This document shows, piece by piece, positions 14,282 to 21,618 of a stretch of 27,747 bases of DNA. Every line of letters starts with the position of its first letter. Positions within the stretch are counted from its first letter, which is position 1. The notes below the pieces were generated by a model, which was not told the origin of the DNA, searched no databases, and was given only the letters and a program-made list of their open reading frames with translations. A program made the position numbers and the translations under genes. Source of the DNA: an uncultured Oscillospiraceae bacterium (GTDB lineage: Bacteria > Bacillota > Clostridia > Oscillospirales > Oscillospiraceae); contig CAJTWF010000002.1 in NCBI GenBank assembly GCA_910579965.1, positions 89,625-117,371 of the forward strand. Direction: 5' to 3'.

Positions 14282-15205
14282 ATGGAAAACGTAAGGAGCC
14301 TGATTGATATCCTGGAGCTGAGCGTGGAGGAGATTGACGAGATGGTGGCCTGCGCCACCCGGATTATGGACGATCCCGCCGCCTACGCCCACAAGTGCGG
14401 CGGAAAGATCCTGGCTACCCTCTTCTTCGAGCCCTCCACCCGCACCCGCCTGAGCTTCGAGTCCGCCATGCTCAGCCTGGGCGGACAGGTGCTGGGCTTC
14501 TCCGAGGCCGCCAGCTCCTCCGCCGCCAAGGGGGAGAGCGTGGCCGACACGGTGCGCACCGTCAGCTGCTACAGCGACATCATCGCCATGCGCCACCCCA
14601 AGGAGGGCGCGCCCCTGGTGGCCTCCATGCACTCCCTGGTGCCGGTCATCAACGCCGGGGACGGCGGCCACAACCACCCCACCCAGACCCTTACGGACCT
14701 CCTGACCATCCACCACGAGAAGGGCCGGTTCGAGAACCTGACCCTGGGCTTCTGCGGGGATCTGAAGTTTGGCCGCACGGTCCACTCCCTCATCTCCGCC
14801 ATGAGCCGGTACAAGGGGACCCGGGTGGTGCTCGTGTCCCCGGAGGAGCTGAAGCTGCCCAGCTACGTGAAAAAGGAGGTCCTGCAAAAGAGCGGCGTGG
14901 AGTACGTCCAGACCACGGATCTGGAGGCGGTCATGCCGGAGCTGGACATCCTCTATATGACCCGGGTGCAGCGGGAGCGGTTCTTCAACGAGGAGGACTA
15001 TCTGCGCCTGAAGGACAGCTACATCCTCACCCTGGACAAGCTGGCGGGGGCCAAAGAGGACCTCTCCATCCTCCACCCCCTGCCCCGCGTCAACGAGATC
15101 AGCGTGGCGGTGGACAGGGACCCCCGGGCCTGCTACTTCAAGCAGGTGCTCTACGGCCGGTATATCCGCATGGCGCTGATTATGAAGCTGCTGGGACTGG
15201 AGTAA
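14282..15205 (+). CDS. pyrB: Aspartate carbamoyltransferase, catalytic chain
   Basis: A 307-residue enzyme condensing carbamoyl phosphate with aspartate, the committed step of pyrimidine synthesis. The carbamoyl-phosphate site FFEPSTRTR is at 48-56, the catalytic loop SSSAAKGES at about 78-86 (Lys83), and HNHPTQTLTD (130-139) and the aspartate-site loop ILHPLPR (about 264-270) are present. It is co-transcribed with pyrI, so the holoenzyme is probably the dodecameric type with regulatory chains. GGAGGAAGG lies within the end of pyrE, ahead of its start. Confidence 0.96.
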   Translation: MENVRSLIDILELSVEEIDEMVACATRIMDDPAAYAHKCGGKILATLFFEPSTRTRLSFESAMLSLGGQVLGFSEAASSSAAKGESVADTVRTVSCYSDIIAMRHPKEGAPLVASMHSLVPVINAGDGGHNHPTQTLTDLLTIHHEKGRFENLTLGFCGDLKFGRTVHSLISAMSRYKGTRVVLVSPEELKLPSYVKKEVLQKSGVEYVQTTDLEAVMPELDILYMTRVQRERFFNEEDYLRLKDSYILTLDKLAGAKEDLSILHPLPRVNEISVAVDRDPRACYFKQVLYGRYIRMALIMKLLGLE

Positions 15206-15220
15206 AGGAGGAGAGAGAAT

Positions 15221-15640
15221 ATGACGATTGATTCCATCAAAAACGGCATTGTCATTGATCACATCGCCGCCGGCAAGGCCATGGAGCTCTACCAGATCCT
15301 GGGGCTGGGGAAGCTGGACTGCTCGGTGGCCATCCTCAAGAACGTGACCAGCGCCAAGCTGGGAAAGAAGGATATCATCAAAATTGACCGGGAGCTGGAT
15401 CTGGACTGGGATATCATCGGCTATGTGGACCCCAACATCACCGTGAACATCATCAAAAACGGGGAGCGGGTGGAGAAGCGCCTGCTGAAGCTGCCGGACA
15501 CCATCACCGGGGTGATCCGGTGCAAGAACCCCCGGTGCATCACCTCCGTGGAGCAGGAGCTGCCCCAGGTGTTCAAGCTCCGGGACCGGGAGAAGCGGAT
15601 CTACCGCTGCCTCTACTGCGAGACCCAGGCGGGGAAGTAG
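15221..15640 (+). CDS. pyrI: Aspartate carbamoyltransferase, regulatory chain
   Basis: A 139-residue chain with an N-terminal allosteric (nucleotide-binding) domain and a C-terminal zinc domain. The four zinc cysteines are Cys101 and Cys106 (CKNPRC) and Cys130 and Cys133 (CLYC). The N-terminus has IKNGIVIDHI and the effector-site region KLGKKDIIKIDRELD. It mediates CTP/UTP feedback on PyrB. Length is slightly short of the E. coli chain (about 153). AAAGGAGGAGAG precedes the start, 15 nt after the pyrB stop. Confidence 0.95.
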   Translation: MTIDSIKNGIVIDHIAAGKAMELYQILGLGKLDCSVAILKNVTSAKLGKKDIIKIDRELDLDWDIIGYVDPNITVNIIKNGERVEKRLLKLPDTITGVIRCKNPRCITSVEQELPQVFKLRDREKRIYRCLYCETQAGK

Positions 15641-15656
15641 GGCAGCCAGGCAGGCG

Positions 15657-15708
15657 CTCTAAAGCTTTCTTTCGCGTCTCTTCTTTTTCAAAAAAAGAAG
15701 AGAAAAAC
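15657..15708. repeat. Composite AT-rich hairpin repeat, partial copy 3
   Basis: It begins with CTCTAAAG (15657-15664), then a 12-bp-arm inverted repeat, TCTCTTCTTTTT at 15677-15688 with its complement at 15692-15703. It corresponds to the right half of the elements at 12018-12147 and 21121-21308, which share the CTTCTTTT...AAAAGAAG stem and, in copy 2, CTCTAAAG. Confidence 0.7.
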
Positions 15709-15737
15709 CCCAACAAAAAGATATTCGTCCTGCATAA

Positions 15738-15776
15738 AAAAGCCTCCAGCCGCCCACAATATGGCTGGAGGCTTTT
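15738..15776 (+). terminator. Intrinsic terminator after pyrE-pyrB-pyrI
   Basis: Arms 15738-15751 and 15763-15776 (AAAAGCCTCCAGCC and its complement) give a 14-bp stem with an 11-nt loop and TTTT at the base. The A/T flanks allow function in either direction. Confidence 0.8.
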
Positions 15777-15834
15777 CCCGCCTCCGATTACGACCGCCCC
15801 GCCGGGCGGCGGGAAGATGAAAGGAAGAATATTC

Positions 15835-16590
15835 ATGGACAACAGAGGTAAGCGGCAGGCTTCCTCCCTCTTCGGCGGCATGGGCTTCTACATAGCCCTG
15901 CTCGTCTGCGTAGTCGCAGCCGGAGTGGTTGGCTATTTCGCCCTGCTGAACAACAACGACACCCAAACCGAACCCACCCAGACCGTGGACCGGACAGACC
16001 CCGGACCGGCCCAGAGCGTGACCGCGCCGGCCCCGGAGCCCTCCAAGCCGGTGATCTCCGAGGAGCCGGTCATCGTCACCCGGCCCGCGCCCCAGCCCGC
16101 CGCGCCTGAGCCGGACCCCGCGCCGGTATCCGACGACGTGGCCAAGCCCACCATGGACACGGCCCCGGCCGCCGTACAGGAGCCCATGGAGGTGGCCTCC
16201 CCCCTGAACGGCGAGACAGTTGCCGTCTTCTCCGTGGACCAGCTGACCTATGACGCCACCCTGGGCGACTGGCGCACCCACGACGGCATCGACATCCAGG
16301 CCGCCGCCGGGTCCGTCGTGACCGCCGCCGCGCCGGGCACGGTCCTCTCCGTGGACGCGGACGGCCGCCTGGGCACCACCATCGTGGTGGACCACCACAA
16401 CGGCTATGTCACCACCTACGCCAGCCTCCAGCCGGAGACGGCCGTGCTGGCCGGCGACACCGTGGCCCTGGGGGATACCCTGGGCTCCGTGGGCAACACA
16501 TCCCTGTCCGAGGCCGGACTGGGGGCCCACCTCCACTTCTCTGTGGTCAAGGACGGCCAGGCCGTGGACCCCATGGAATTTTTAGATTGA
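15835..16590 (+). CDS. Membrane-anchored M23 peptidase-family protein, SpoIIQ-like
   Basis: A 251-residue protein with a short cytoplasmic N-terminus, one transmembrane helix (~16-38), a Pro/Glu/Thr-rich linker (~45-120) and a LytM/M23 domain (~122-251). All four zinc/catalytic residues are kept: His149 and Asp153 (RTHDGID), His232 and His234 (HLHFSV). The sequence VFSVDQLTYDATLGDWRTHDGIDI resembles SpoIIQ, the forespore protein that forms the channel with SpoIIIAH during engulfment; clostridial SpoIIQ often retains the LytM zinc site. An ATG at 15817 is also in frame, but 15835 has the better ribosome binding site (AAGGAAG). SpoIIQ identity is probable; a general wall endopeptidase is the alternative. 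Confidence 0.75.
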   Translation: MDNRGKRQASSLFGGMGFYIALLVCVVAAGVVGYFALLNNNDTQTEPTQTVDRTDPGPAQSVTAPAPEPSKPVISEEPVIVTRPAPQPAAPEPDPAPVSDDVAKPTMDTAPAAVQEPMEVASPLNGETVAVFSVDQLTYDATLGDWRTHDGIDIQAAAGSVVTAAAPGTVLSVDADGRLGTTIVVDHHNGYVTTYASLQPETAVLAGDTVALGDTLGSVGNTSLSEAGLGAHLHFSVVKDGQAVDPMEFLD

Positions 16591-16597
16591 CGCGCCC

Positions 16598-16641
16598 GCC
16601 GCGCCCTCCCGTATCGCTGCAGGAGGGCGCGGCAAATTTCT
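16598..16641 (+). terminator. Intrinsic terminator after the M23 gene
   Basis: Arms 16598-16609 and 16622-16633 (GCCGCGCCCTCC and its complement) form a 12-bp stem with a 12-nt loop, followed by AAATTTCTTT. Confidence 0.8.
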
Positions 16642-16664
16642 TTCCCGTTTTCCCTAAGTTTTCG

Positions 16665-16693
16665 TTGACATTTGGCGGCCTCCGGTTTATACT
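16665..16693 (+). promoter_or_regulatory. Promoter of the tdh-GNAT-kbl operon
   Basis: TTGACA (16665-16670), a 17-nt spacer, TATACT (16688-16693). The ~50-nt leader begins with a small CGTGT/ACACG hairpin (16697-16711) and ends with AAGGAGG before ATG 16748. Confidence 0.88.
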
Positions 16694-16747
16694 GTCCGTG
16701 TCAGGAACACGAAAATCAAACCGTTTGTTTCTATAAGGAGGACAATC

Positions 16748-17785
16748 ATGTCACAGCTCATGGACGCACTGGTCAAGCCTATTGCCGGACCCGGCTTGGA
16801 GCTCCGGCAGGTCCCCGTTCCCGAGCCCGGCCCCGGCGAGGTGCTCATCAAGATCCACAAGACCGCCATCTGCGGCACGGACGTACATATCTACAACTGG
16901 GACCCCTGGGCCCAGGAGCACATCAAGCCCCCCATGGTCATCGGCCATGAGTACGTGGGCGAGGTTGCCAAGCTGGGCGCGGGCGTCACCGGCCTCCACG
17001 TGGGCCAGCGGGTCAGCGGCGAGGGGCACATCACCTGCGGCCGCTGCCGCAACTGCCACACCGGCAACATCCAGTGGTGCAAGGACACCAAGGGCGTGGG
17101 CGTGGACCGGGACGGCGCGTTCGCTGAGTACGTGTGCATCCCGGAGAGCAACGTCATCATCATCGACGAGAGCCTGGACGAGGACGTGGTGGCCTTCTTT
17201 GACGCCTTCGGCAACGCCACCCACACCGCCCTCATGTGGAACATGGTGGGCGAGGACGTGCTCATCACCGGCGCAGGCCCCATCGGCGTCATTGCCGTGG
17301 GTATCTGCAAGTACGCCGGAGCACGCCGCGTGGTCATCACGGACGTGAACGACTACCGCCTGGAGCTGGCCCGGAAGATGGGCGCGGACGCGGCGGTGAA
17401 CGTCCAGAGCGAAGACCTGCCCGCGGTCATGCAGAAGCAGGGCCTGGTGGAGGGCTTCGACATCGGCCTGGAGATGAGCGGCAACGGCGCGGGACTTCAG
17501 CAGATGATCTCCGTCATGCGCAACGGCGGCAAGATCAGCCTCCTGGGCATCTCCAACAAGCCCGTGCCCATGGACATGAACACCATCATCTGCAAGGGCC
17601 TGACCATGCAGGGCATCTACGGCCGGAAGATGGATAACTGGCACCAGATGAGCTACATGGTCCAGGGCGGCCTGGATCTGACCCCGGTGATTACCCACCG
17701 GTTCCACTACACCCAGTTTGAGGAGGGCTTCGCTGCCATGAACAGCGGCAAGTCCGGAAAGGTCATCCTGGACTGGAGCAAGTAA
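16748..17785 (+). CDS. tdh: L-threonine 3-dehydrogenase
   Basis: A 345-residue zinc-dependent medium-chain dehydrogenase that oxidises threonine to 2-amino-3-ketobutyrate with NAD+. The catalytic zinc site is in AICGTDVH (Cys42) and GHEYVG (His67, Glu68). The structural zinc site is four cysteines, Cys97, Cys100, Cys103 and Cys111. VLITGAGPIGVIAVG is the NAD-binding Rossmann loop, and the C-terminal YGRKMDNWHQM is typical of Tdh. Kbl, two genes downstream, uses its unstable product, which supports the assignment over other sorbitol-dehydrogenase-like enzymes. Confidence 0.95.
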   Translation: MSQLMDALVKPIAGPGLELRQVPVPEPGPGEVLIKIHKTAICGTDVHIYNWDPWAQEHIKPPMVIGHEYVGEVAKLGAGVTGLHVGQRVSGEGHITCGRCRNCHTGNIQWCKDTKGVGVDRDGAFAEYVCIPESNVIIIDESLDEDVVAFFDAFGNATHTALMWNMVGEDVLITGAGPIGVIAVGICKYAGARRVVITDVNDYRLELARKMGADAAVNVQSEDLPAVMQKQGLVEGFDIGLEMSGNGAGLQQMISVMRNGGKISLLGISNKPVPMDMNTIICKGLTMQGIYGRKMDNWHQMSYMVQGGLDLTPVITHRFHYTQFEEGFAAMNSGKSGKVILDWSK

Positions 17786-17809
17786 CCGAGCAAGGGAGGA
17801 GCGCACCAC

Positions 17810-18307
17810 ATGGACAACTGCATATTCCGGGCCATGGGCCCGGAGGAGGCGCCGCGGATGATCGAGCTGGTCCGGGAGCGGATCGCCTGGATGGACCGGG
17901 AGGGCCTCCAGTCCTGGAACACCTCCGACTATCTGGAGATCTACCCCCAGGACTACTACGAGGAGCGGGCCCGGGAGGGCGTGCTCTTCGCACTGGCCCG
18001 GGCGTCGGACGGGAAGATCCTCTGCGCCGGGGCGCTGCTGGAGACCGACGAGCGCTGGCCCGACAGCCTGCCCGCCGTGTATGTCCACCACCTGGTCTCC
18101 GCCGTGGACGAGCGGGGGACAGGAGCCCTCTTCCTGGCCCAGGCGGAGGACCACGCCCGCCGGCGGGGCCTGGACCGGCTGCGGCTGGACTGCTACGTGG
18201 GCAACAGGGGCATCAACGCCTACTACGAGGCCCTGGGATTTCTCCCCGCCGGAACCTGCACGGACGGACCCTACAAGGGAATTTTAAGGGAAAAGAAAAT
18301 TGATTGA
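17810..18307 (+). CDS. GNAT-family N-acetyltransferase
   Basis: A 165-residue GNAT fold. VYVHHLVSAVDERGTGALFLAQAEDHARRRG (about 90-120) covers strand 4 and the acetyl-CoA pyrophosphate loop; the usual R/Q-x-x-G-x-G/A is reduced to a DERGTG form. LRLDCYVGNRGINAYYEALGF (about 125-145) is the classic motif B with the N-x-x-x-x-x-Y-Y pattern. Substrate is unknown. It lies between tdh and kbl with gaps of 24 and 12 nt and good ribosome binding sites (GGGAGGAG upstream), so it is part of the threonine operon. An amino-acid or aminoketone substrate is possible but speculative. Confidence 0.88.
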   Translation: MDNCIFRAMGPEEAPRMIELVRERIAWMDREGLQSWNTSDYLEIYPQDYYEERAREGVLFALARASDGKILCAGALLETDERWPDSLPAVYVHHLVSAVDERGTGALFLAQAEDHARRRGLDRLRLDCYVGNRGINAYYEALGFLPAGTCTDGPYKGILREKKID

Positions 18308-18319
18308 GGAGGAGCAGCC

Positions 18320-19507
18320 ATGAAAACAGCACTGGAAAAGTACCGCAAGGAATTAGAGAGCATCAAGGAGGCGGGCACCTGGAAGGGCGAGCGGATCATC
18401 ACCACCCCCCAGCGCTCCCGCATCGACACCACGGCCGCCAAGCAGGTGGTCAACATGTGCGCCAACAACTACCTGGGCCTCTCCAACCACCCGGAGCTCA
18501 TCGCGGCCGCCAAGGCCAGCTATGACCAGTACGGCTTCGGCCTGAGCTCCGTGCGCTTCATCTGCGGCACCCAGTCCATCCACAAGGAGCTGGAGGGGAA
18601 GCTGGCGGAGTTCCTGGGCATGGACGACGTGATCCTCTACTCCTCCTGCTTTGACGCCAACGGCGGCCTCTTTGAGACCCTGCTGGGGCCGGAGGACGCC
18701 ATCATCTCCGATGAGCTCAACCACGCCTCCATCATCGACGGCGTGCGCCTGTGCAAGGCCAAGCGGTACCGCTACAAGAACAACGACATGGCCGATCTCC
18801 GCGCCCAGCTGGAGGCCGCCAAGGCCGCCGGCTGCCAGGTGAAGCTCATCGCCACCGACGGCGTGTTCTCTATGGACGGCTACATCGCCAACCTGAAGGG
18901 CATCTGCGATCTGGCCGACGAGTTCGATGCCCTGGTGATGGTGGACGACAGCCACGCCGTGGGCTTCATGGGCGAGAAGGGCCGGGGCACCCCGGAGTTC
19001 TGCGGCGTGCAGGACCGGGTGGACATCCTCACCGGCACCTTCGGCAAGGCCCTGGGCGGAGCCTCCGGCGGTTACACCGCCGCACGGCAGGAGATCGTGG
19101 ACCTGCTGCGCCAGCGCAGCCGGCCCTACCTCTTCTCCAACACCGTGGCCCCCGCCATCTGCGCGGCCAGCATCAGGACCATCGAGCTGCTCACCGCCTC
19201 CACGGAGCTGCGGGACCGGGTCCACGAGAACACGGCCTACTTCCGCGCCAAGCTCAGCGAGCTGGGCTTCGACGTGCTGGAGGGCAGCCACCCCATTGTG
19301 GCTGTGATGCTCTACGACGCCAAGGTGGCCGGGGAGTTCGCCGCCCGGATGCTGGAGAAGGGCGTGTACGTGGTGGGCTTCAGCTACCCCGTGGTGCCCC
19401 AGGGCAAGGCCCGGATCCGCACCCAGGTGTCCGCAGGACACACCCGGGAGGACCTGGACTTCGCCGTGGAGTGCTTCAGGCAGGTCAAGGCGGAGATGGG
19501 CATCTGA
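18320..19507 (+). CDS. kbl: Glycine C-acetyltransferase (2-amino-3-ketobutyrate CoA ligase)
   Basis: A 395-residue PLP enzyme of the alpha-oxoamine synthase family that cleaves 2-amino-3-ketobutyrate with CoA to glycine and acetyl-CoA. The PLP lysine is Lys243 in LTGTFGKALGG; VDDSHAVGFMG (208-218) gives the Asp/His pair, and NNYLGLSNHPEL (49-60) and SDELNHASIIDG (130-141) are family hallmarks. Length equals that of the E. coli enzyme class (about 398). Placement in a tdh operon separates it from AONS and ALAS relatives. GAGGAGGAG precedes the start. Confidence 0.95.
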   Translation: MKTALEKYRKELESIKEAGTWKGERIITTPQRSRIDTTAAKQVVNMCANNYLGLSNHPELIAAAKASYDQYGFGLSSVRFICGTQSIHKELEGKLAEFLGMDDVILYSSCFDANGGLFETLLGPEDAIISDELNHASIIDGVRLCKAKRYRYKNNDMADLRAQLEAAKAAGCQVKLIATDGVFSMDGYIANLKGICDLADEFDALVMVDDSHAVGFMGEKGRGTPEFCGVQDRVDILTGTFGKALGGASGGYTAARQEIVDLLRQRSRPYLFSNTVAPAICAASIRTIELLTASTELRDRVHENTAYFRAKLSELGFDVLEGSHPIVAVMLYDAKVAGEFAARMLEKGVYVVGFSYPVVPQGKARIRTQVSAGHTREDLDFAVECFRQVKAEMGI

Positions 19508-19554
19508 TCTGTCCGCCGCGGCGGCGCTCCCCCAAAACGGGCCGGGGAAGAGCG

Positions 19555-19583
19555 TTGCATTTCCTCTGTAAATTTGATATACT
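19555..19583 (+). promoter_or_regulatory. Promoter upstream of the structured rpe leader
   Basis: TTGCAT (19555-19560), a 17-nt spacer, TATACT (19578-19583). Transcription should begin near 19590, about 240 nt before rpe. A TATAAT also occurs at 19639-19644 but lacks a matching -35. Confidence 0.65.
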
Positions 19584-19589
19584 GGATCT

Positions 19590-19832
19590 GCTTACGCAGA
19601 CTGGAGGCCGTCGGATATGGCTCCGGCGGCCTCCTATATATAATGCGGCGCGCCCCCGGCGCGGGCGAGGGCAGGGAACGGCGTGGGAAGGGATTGCCGC
19701 CCCGCAGGGGACGCCCTTGCCGCTTACGGTATCCTATGAAGAAGACCCCGCCGGGGTGCTTTGTCCCGGCGCGCTCCTCTCCGCCTGTCCGGGCGGTTTG
19801 GGCCGGATCCATGAAGAAAAGGAAGTGGGATC
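19590..19832 (+). ncRNA. Highly structured leader (or small RNA) between kbl and rpe, unclassified
   Basis: No gene lies in 19508-19832. Downstream of the promoter the RNA can form: a 12-bp hairpin (19603-19614 with 19623-19634); a CGCGCC/GGCGCG hairpin (19649-19663); a long-range stem (19664-19672 with 19713-19721) closing a 40-nt domain; an ACCCC/GGGGT hairpin (19745-19757) followed by GCTTTGT; and a CCGCC/GGCGG hairpin near 19781-19796. I recognise no riboswitch, T-box or SRP signature. It could be a regulatory leader for rpe-recR, or a stand-alone RNA (6S-like RNA was considered) ending near 19765. Confidence 0.4.
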
Positions 19833-20477
19833 ATGATAAAAATCGCTCCATCCATCCTCTCAGCGGATTTTGCAAATTTAGAGAGGGATATCCGCCGGAT
19901 CAGCACGGCGGACTATGTACACGTGGACGTGATGGACGGCCTGTTCGTGCCCAACATCACCATCGGCATTCCGGTGGTGGCGGCTATCCGTCCCGCCACG
20001 GACCTGCCTCTGGACGTACACCTGATGATTGACCGGCCGGTGCGGTATGTGGAGCAGTTCTGCCGGGCGGGCGCGGACATCGTGACGGTCCACGTGGAGG
20101 CGGACAGCCAGGAGAACACCCTGAGGGCCCTGGATATCATCCGGGGCCAGGGGAAGCGGGCCGGGGTGGTGCTCAAGCCCGCCACGCCCGCCCAGGCGGC
20201 CCTGCCCTTCCTGGACAGGTGCGGCATGGTGCTGGTGATGACCGTGGAGCCCGGCTTCGGCGGCCAGTCCTTTATGGCGGACATGATGCCCAAGCTGGCC
20301 CAGCTGCGGGCCTGGATCGACCAGCGTGGGCTGGACTGCGAGCTGGAGGTGGACGGGGGCATTGACCCGGTCACCGCCCGGACCGTCGTGGAAAACGGGG
20401 CGGCGGTGCTGGTGGCGGGCAGCGCGGTCTATCAGGCCGCAGACATCCCCGGCCGCATCCGGGAGCTGAGGGGGTAG
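19833..20477 (+). CDS. rpe: Ribulose-phosphate 3-epimerase
   Basis: A 214-residue TIM-barrel enzyme interconverting ribulose 5-phosphate and xylulose 5-phosphate. Motifs are KIAPSILSADFANLE at the N-terminus (Ser9 region), VHVDVMDG (29-36, metal His30 and Asp32), DVHLMI (61-66, His63), MTVEPGFGGQSF (about 131-142) and EVDGGID (about 172-178, catalytic Asp). AGGAAG is about 8 nt before the start. It is followed by recR after only 3 nt, an unusual partner, so the two share a transcript. Confidence 0.96.
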   Translation: MIKIAPSILSADFANLERDIRRISTADYVHVDVMDGLFVPNITIGIPVVAAIRPATDLPLDVHLMIDRPVRYVEQFCRAGADIVTVHVEADSQENTLRALDIIRGQGKRAGVVLKPATPAQAALPFLDRCGMVLVMTVEPGFGGQSFMADMMPKLAQLRAWIDQRGLDCELEVDGGIDPVTARTVVENGAAVLVAGSAVYQAADIPGRIRELRG

Positions 20478-20480
20478 GCC

Positions 20481-21080
20481 ATGGAGTACTTTCCCGCGCC
20501 CCTGGAGAAGCTGGTGGAGCAGTTCGCCAGCCTCCCGGGCATCGGCGGCAAGTCCGCCCAGCGGCTGGCCTTCTATGTGCTGAGCCTCACCCAGGAGGAG
20601 GTCCAGGACTTTGCCAGCGCCATACTGGAGGCCAAGTCCTCCGTGACCTGCTGCCCCGTGTGCCGGAACCTGACCGCCGGGGGGCTGTGCCCCATCTGCG
20701 CCTCCCCCAAGCGGGACGGGACCACCATCTGCGTGGTGGCGGACCCCCGGGACGTGGCGGCCATCGAGCGGGCCAGGGAGTACAACGGCAGCTACCACGT
20801 GCTCCACGGGGTCATCTCCCCCATGAGCCACGTGGGACCGGATGATCTGGAGATCAAGTCCCTGGTGGAGCGGGTGGCCCGGGGGGACGTGCAGGAGGTC
20901 ATCATGGCCACCAACCCGGACACGGAGGGGGAGGCCACGGCCATGTACCTGGCCCGCCTGCTCAGACCCTTTCAGGTGCGGGTGACCCGCCTGGCCTACG
21001 GCATCCCCGTGGGCGGACATCTGGAGTTCGCCGACGACGCCACCCTCATGCGGGCCCTGGAGGGGCGGCAGGAGCTTTAG
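20481..21080 (+). CDS. recR: Recombination mediator protein RecR
   Basis: A 199-residue protein acting with RecF/RecO to load RecA at gaps. It has an N-terminal helix-hairpin-helix (LPGIGGKSAQRLAFYVL, 18-34), a four-cysteine zinc finger (about residues 57-73: CCPVC, then CPIC), a Toprim domain (ICVVADPRDVAAIE; ATNPDTEGEATAMYLA) and the C-terminal Walker-B-like RVTRLAYGIPVGGHLEF. Length is standard. The usual partners dnaX and ebfC are not adjacent; the gene instead follows rpe. Confidence 0.97.
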   Translation: MEYFPAPLEKLVEQFASLPGIGGKSAQRLAFYVLSLTQEEVQDFASAILEAKSSVTCCPVCRNLTAGGLCPICASPKRDGTTICVVADPRDVAAIERAREYNGSYHVLHGVISPMSHVGPDDLEIKSLVERVARGDVQEVIMATNPDTEGEATAMYLARLLRPFQVRVTRLAYGIPVGGHLEFADDATLMRALEGRQEL

Positions 21081-21120
21081 GGGATGGTTGATAATTTTTC
21101 AGTACAAGCTCCAGATGGCC

Positions 21121-21308
21121 ATTCTTTTTTCTTGAAAGAAAAAAGAATCAAAAAAGAACTTTAGAGGCTGAACCGTTTACTGCCGGCAGTCTAACGGAAG
21201 CAAGACGTCAGACTGCCGGCAGCAGGGCTGATACCCTCTAAAGTTTTTCTGCTGCTTCTTTTCCCGCAGGCCCGCCGAAGGCGGCGCCTGTTCACAAAAG
21301 AAGAGGAA
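21121..21308. repeat. Composite AT-rich hairpin repeat, copy 2 (long form)
   Basis: 13-bp arms at 21121-21133 and 21136-21148 are followed by AACTTTAGAG (21157-21166), which pairs with CTCTAAAGTT (21236-21245). Inside that pair is a 13-bp-arm inverted repeat, CTGCCGGCAGTCT at 21180-21192 with its complement at 21210-21222. The right stem CTTCTTTT (21255-21262) with AAAAGAAG (21296-21303) carries a GC-rich tip hairpin (21267-21290). No gene lies between recR and feoA; this element fills most of that gap. Confidence 0.85.
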
Positions 21309-21325
21309 AAATCATGTACCGCGCC

Positions 21326-21556
21326 TCACCGCACCGCGATCAGCCGGGCGTCCGCCCGGCGCAGGGCGATGACCGCGCCGCAGACCGAATAGGCGACAGG
21401 ATCGCCCCAGGGGCTCTCCTGGACGGGGGTGACGGCCGCGCCGGGCACAAAGCCCAGCTCCAGCATCCGCCGCCGCTGACCGCCGGGGGTGGCCAGGGCG
21501 GCAACCGTGGCCCGCCGGCCCACCGGGAGCCGGTCCAGAGTGGTCAGGTCCTCCAT
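21326..21556 (-). CDS. feoA: Free-standing FeoA-domain protein
   Basis: A 76-residue SH3-like FeoA protein (MEDLTTLDRLPVGRRATV..., with RRRMLELGFVPGAAVTPV and DPVAYSVCGAVIALRRADARLI). FeoA proteins assist the ferrous-iron transporter FeoB. AAGGAGGAA lies upstream on the minus strand, so the start is firm. It follows the amidase gene on the same strand by 62 nt; a hairpin (ACGCGG/CCGCGT, about 21583-21599) lies between them. FeoB, 1.2 kb away on the other strand, already carries its own FeoA domain, so this copy may be accessory or serve another FeoB. Confidence 0.88.
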   Translation of the reverse strand: MEDLTTLDRLPVGRRATVAALATPGGQRRRMLELGFVPGAAVTPVQESPWGDPVAYSVCGAVIALRRADARLIAVR

Positions 21557-21618
21557 AAGAGGATTCCTCCTTCAAATTAGACACGCGGACACGCCGCGTA
21601 CCCCATCCTATGCGGAGC

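Noticed and set aside
19590..19832. T-box or SRP RNA upstream of rpe
   Set aside because: No T-box antiterminator bulge (TGGNACC) and no SRP apical loop consensus are visible, and rpe is not an amino-acid gene.
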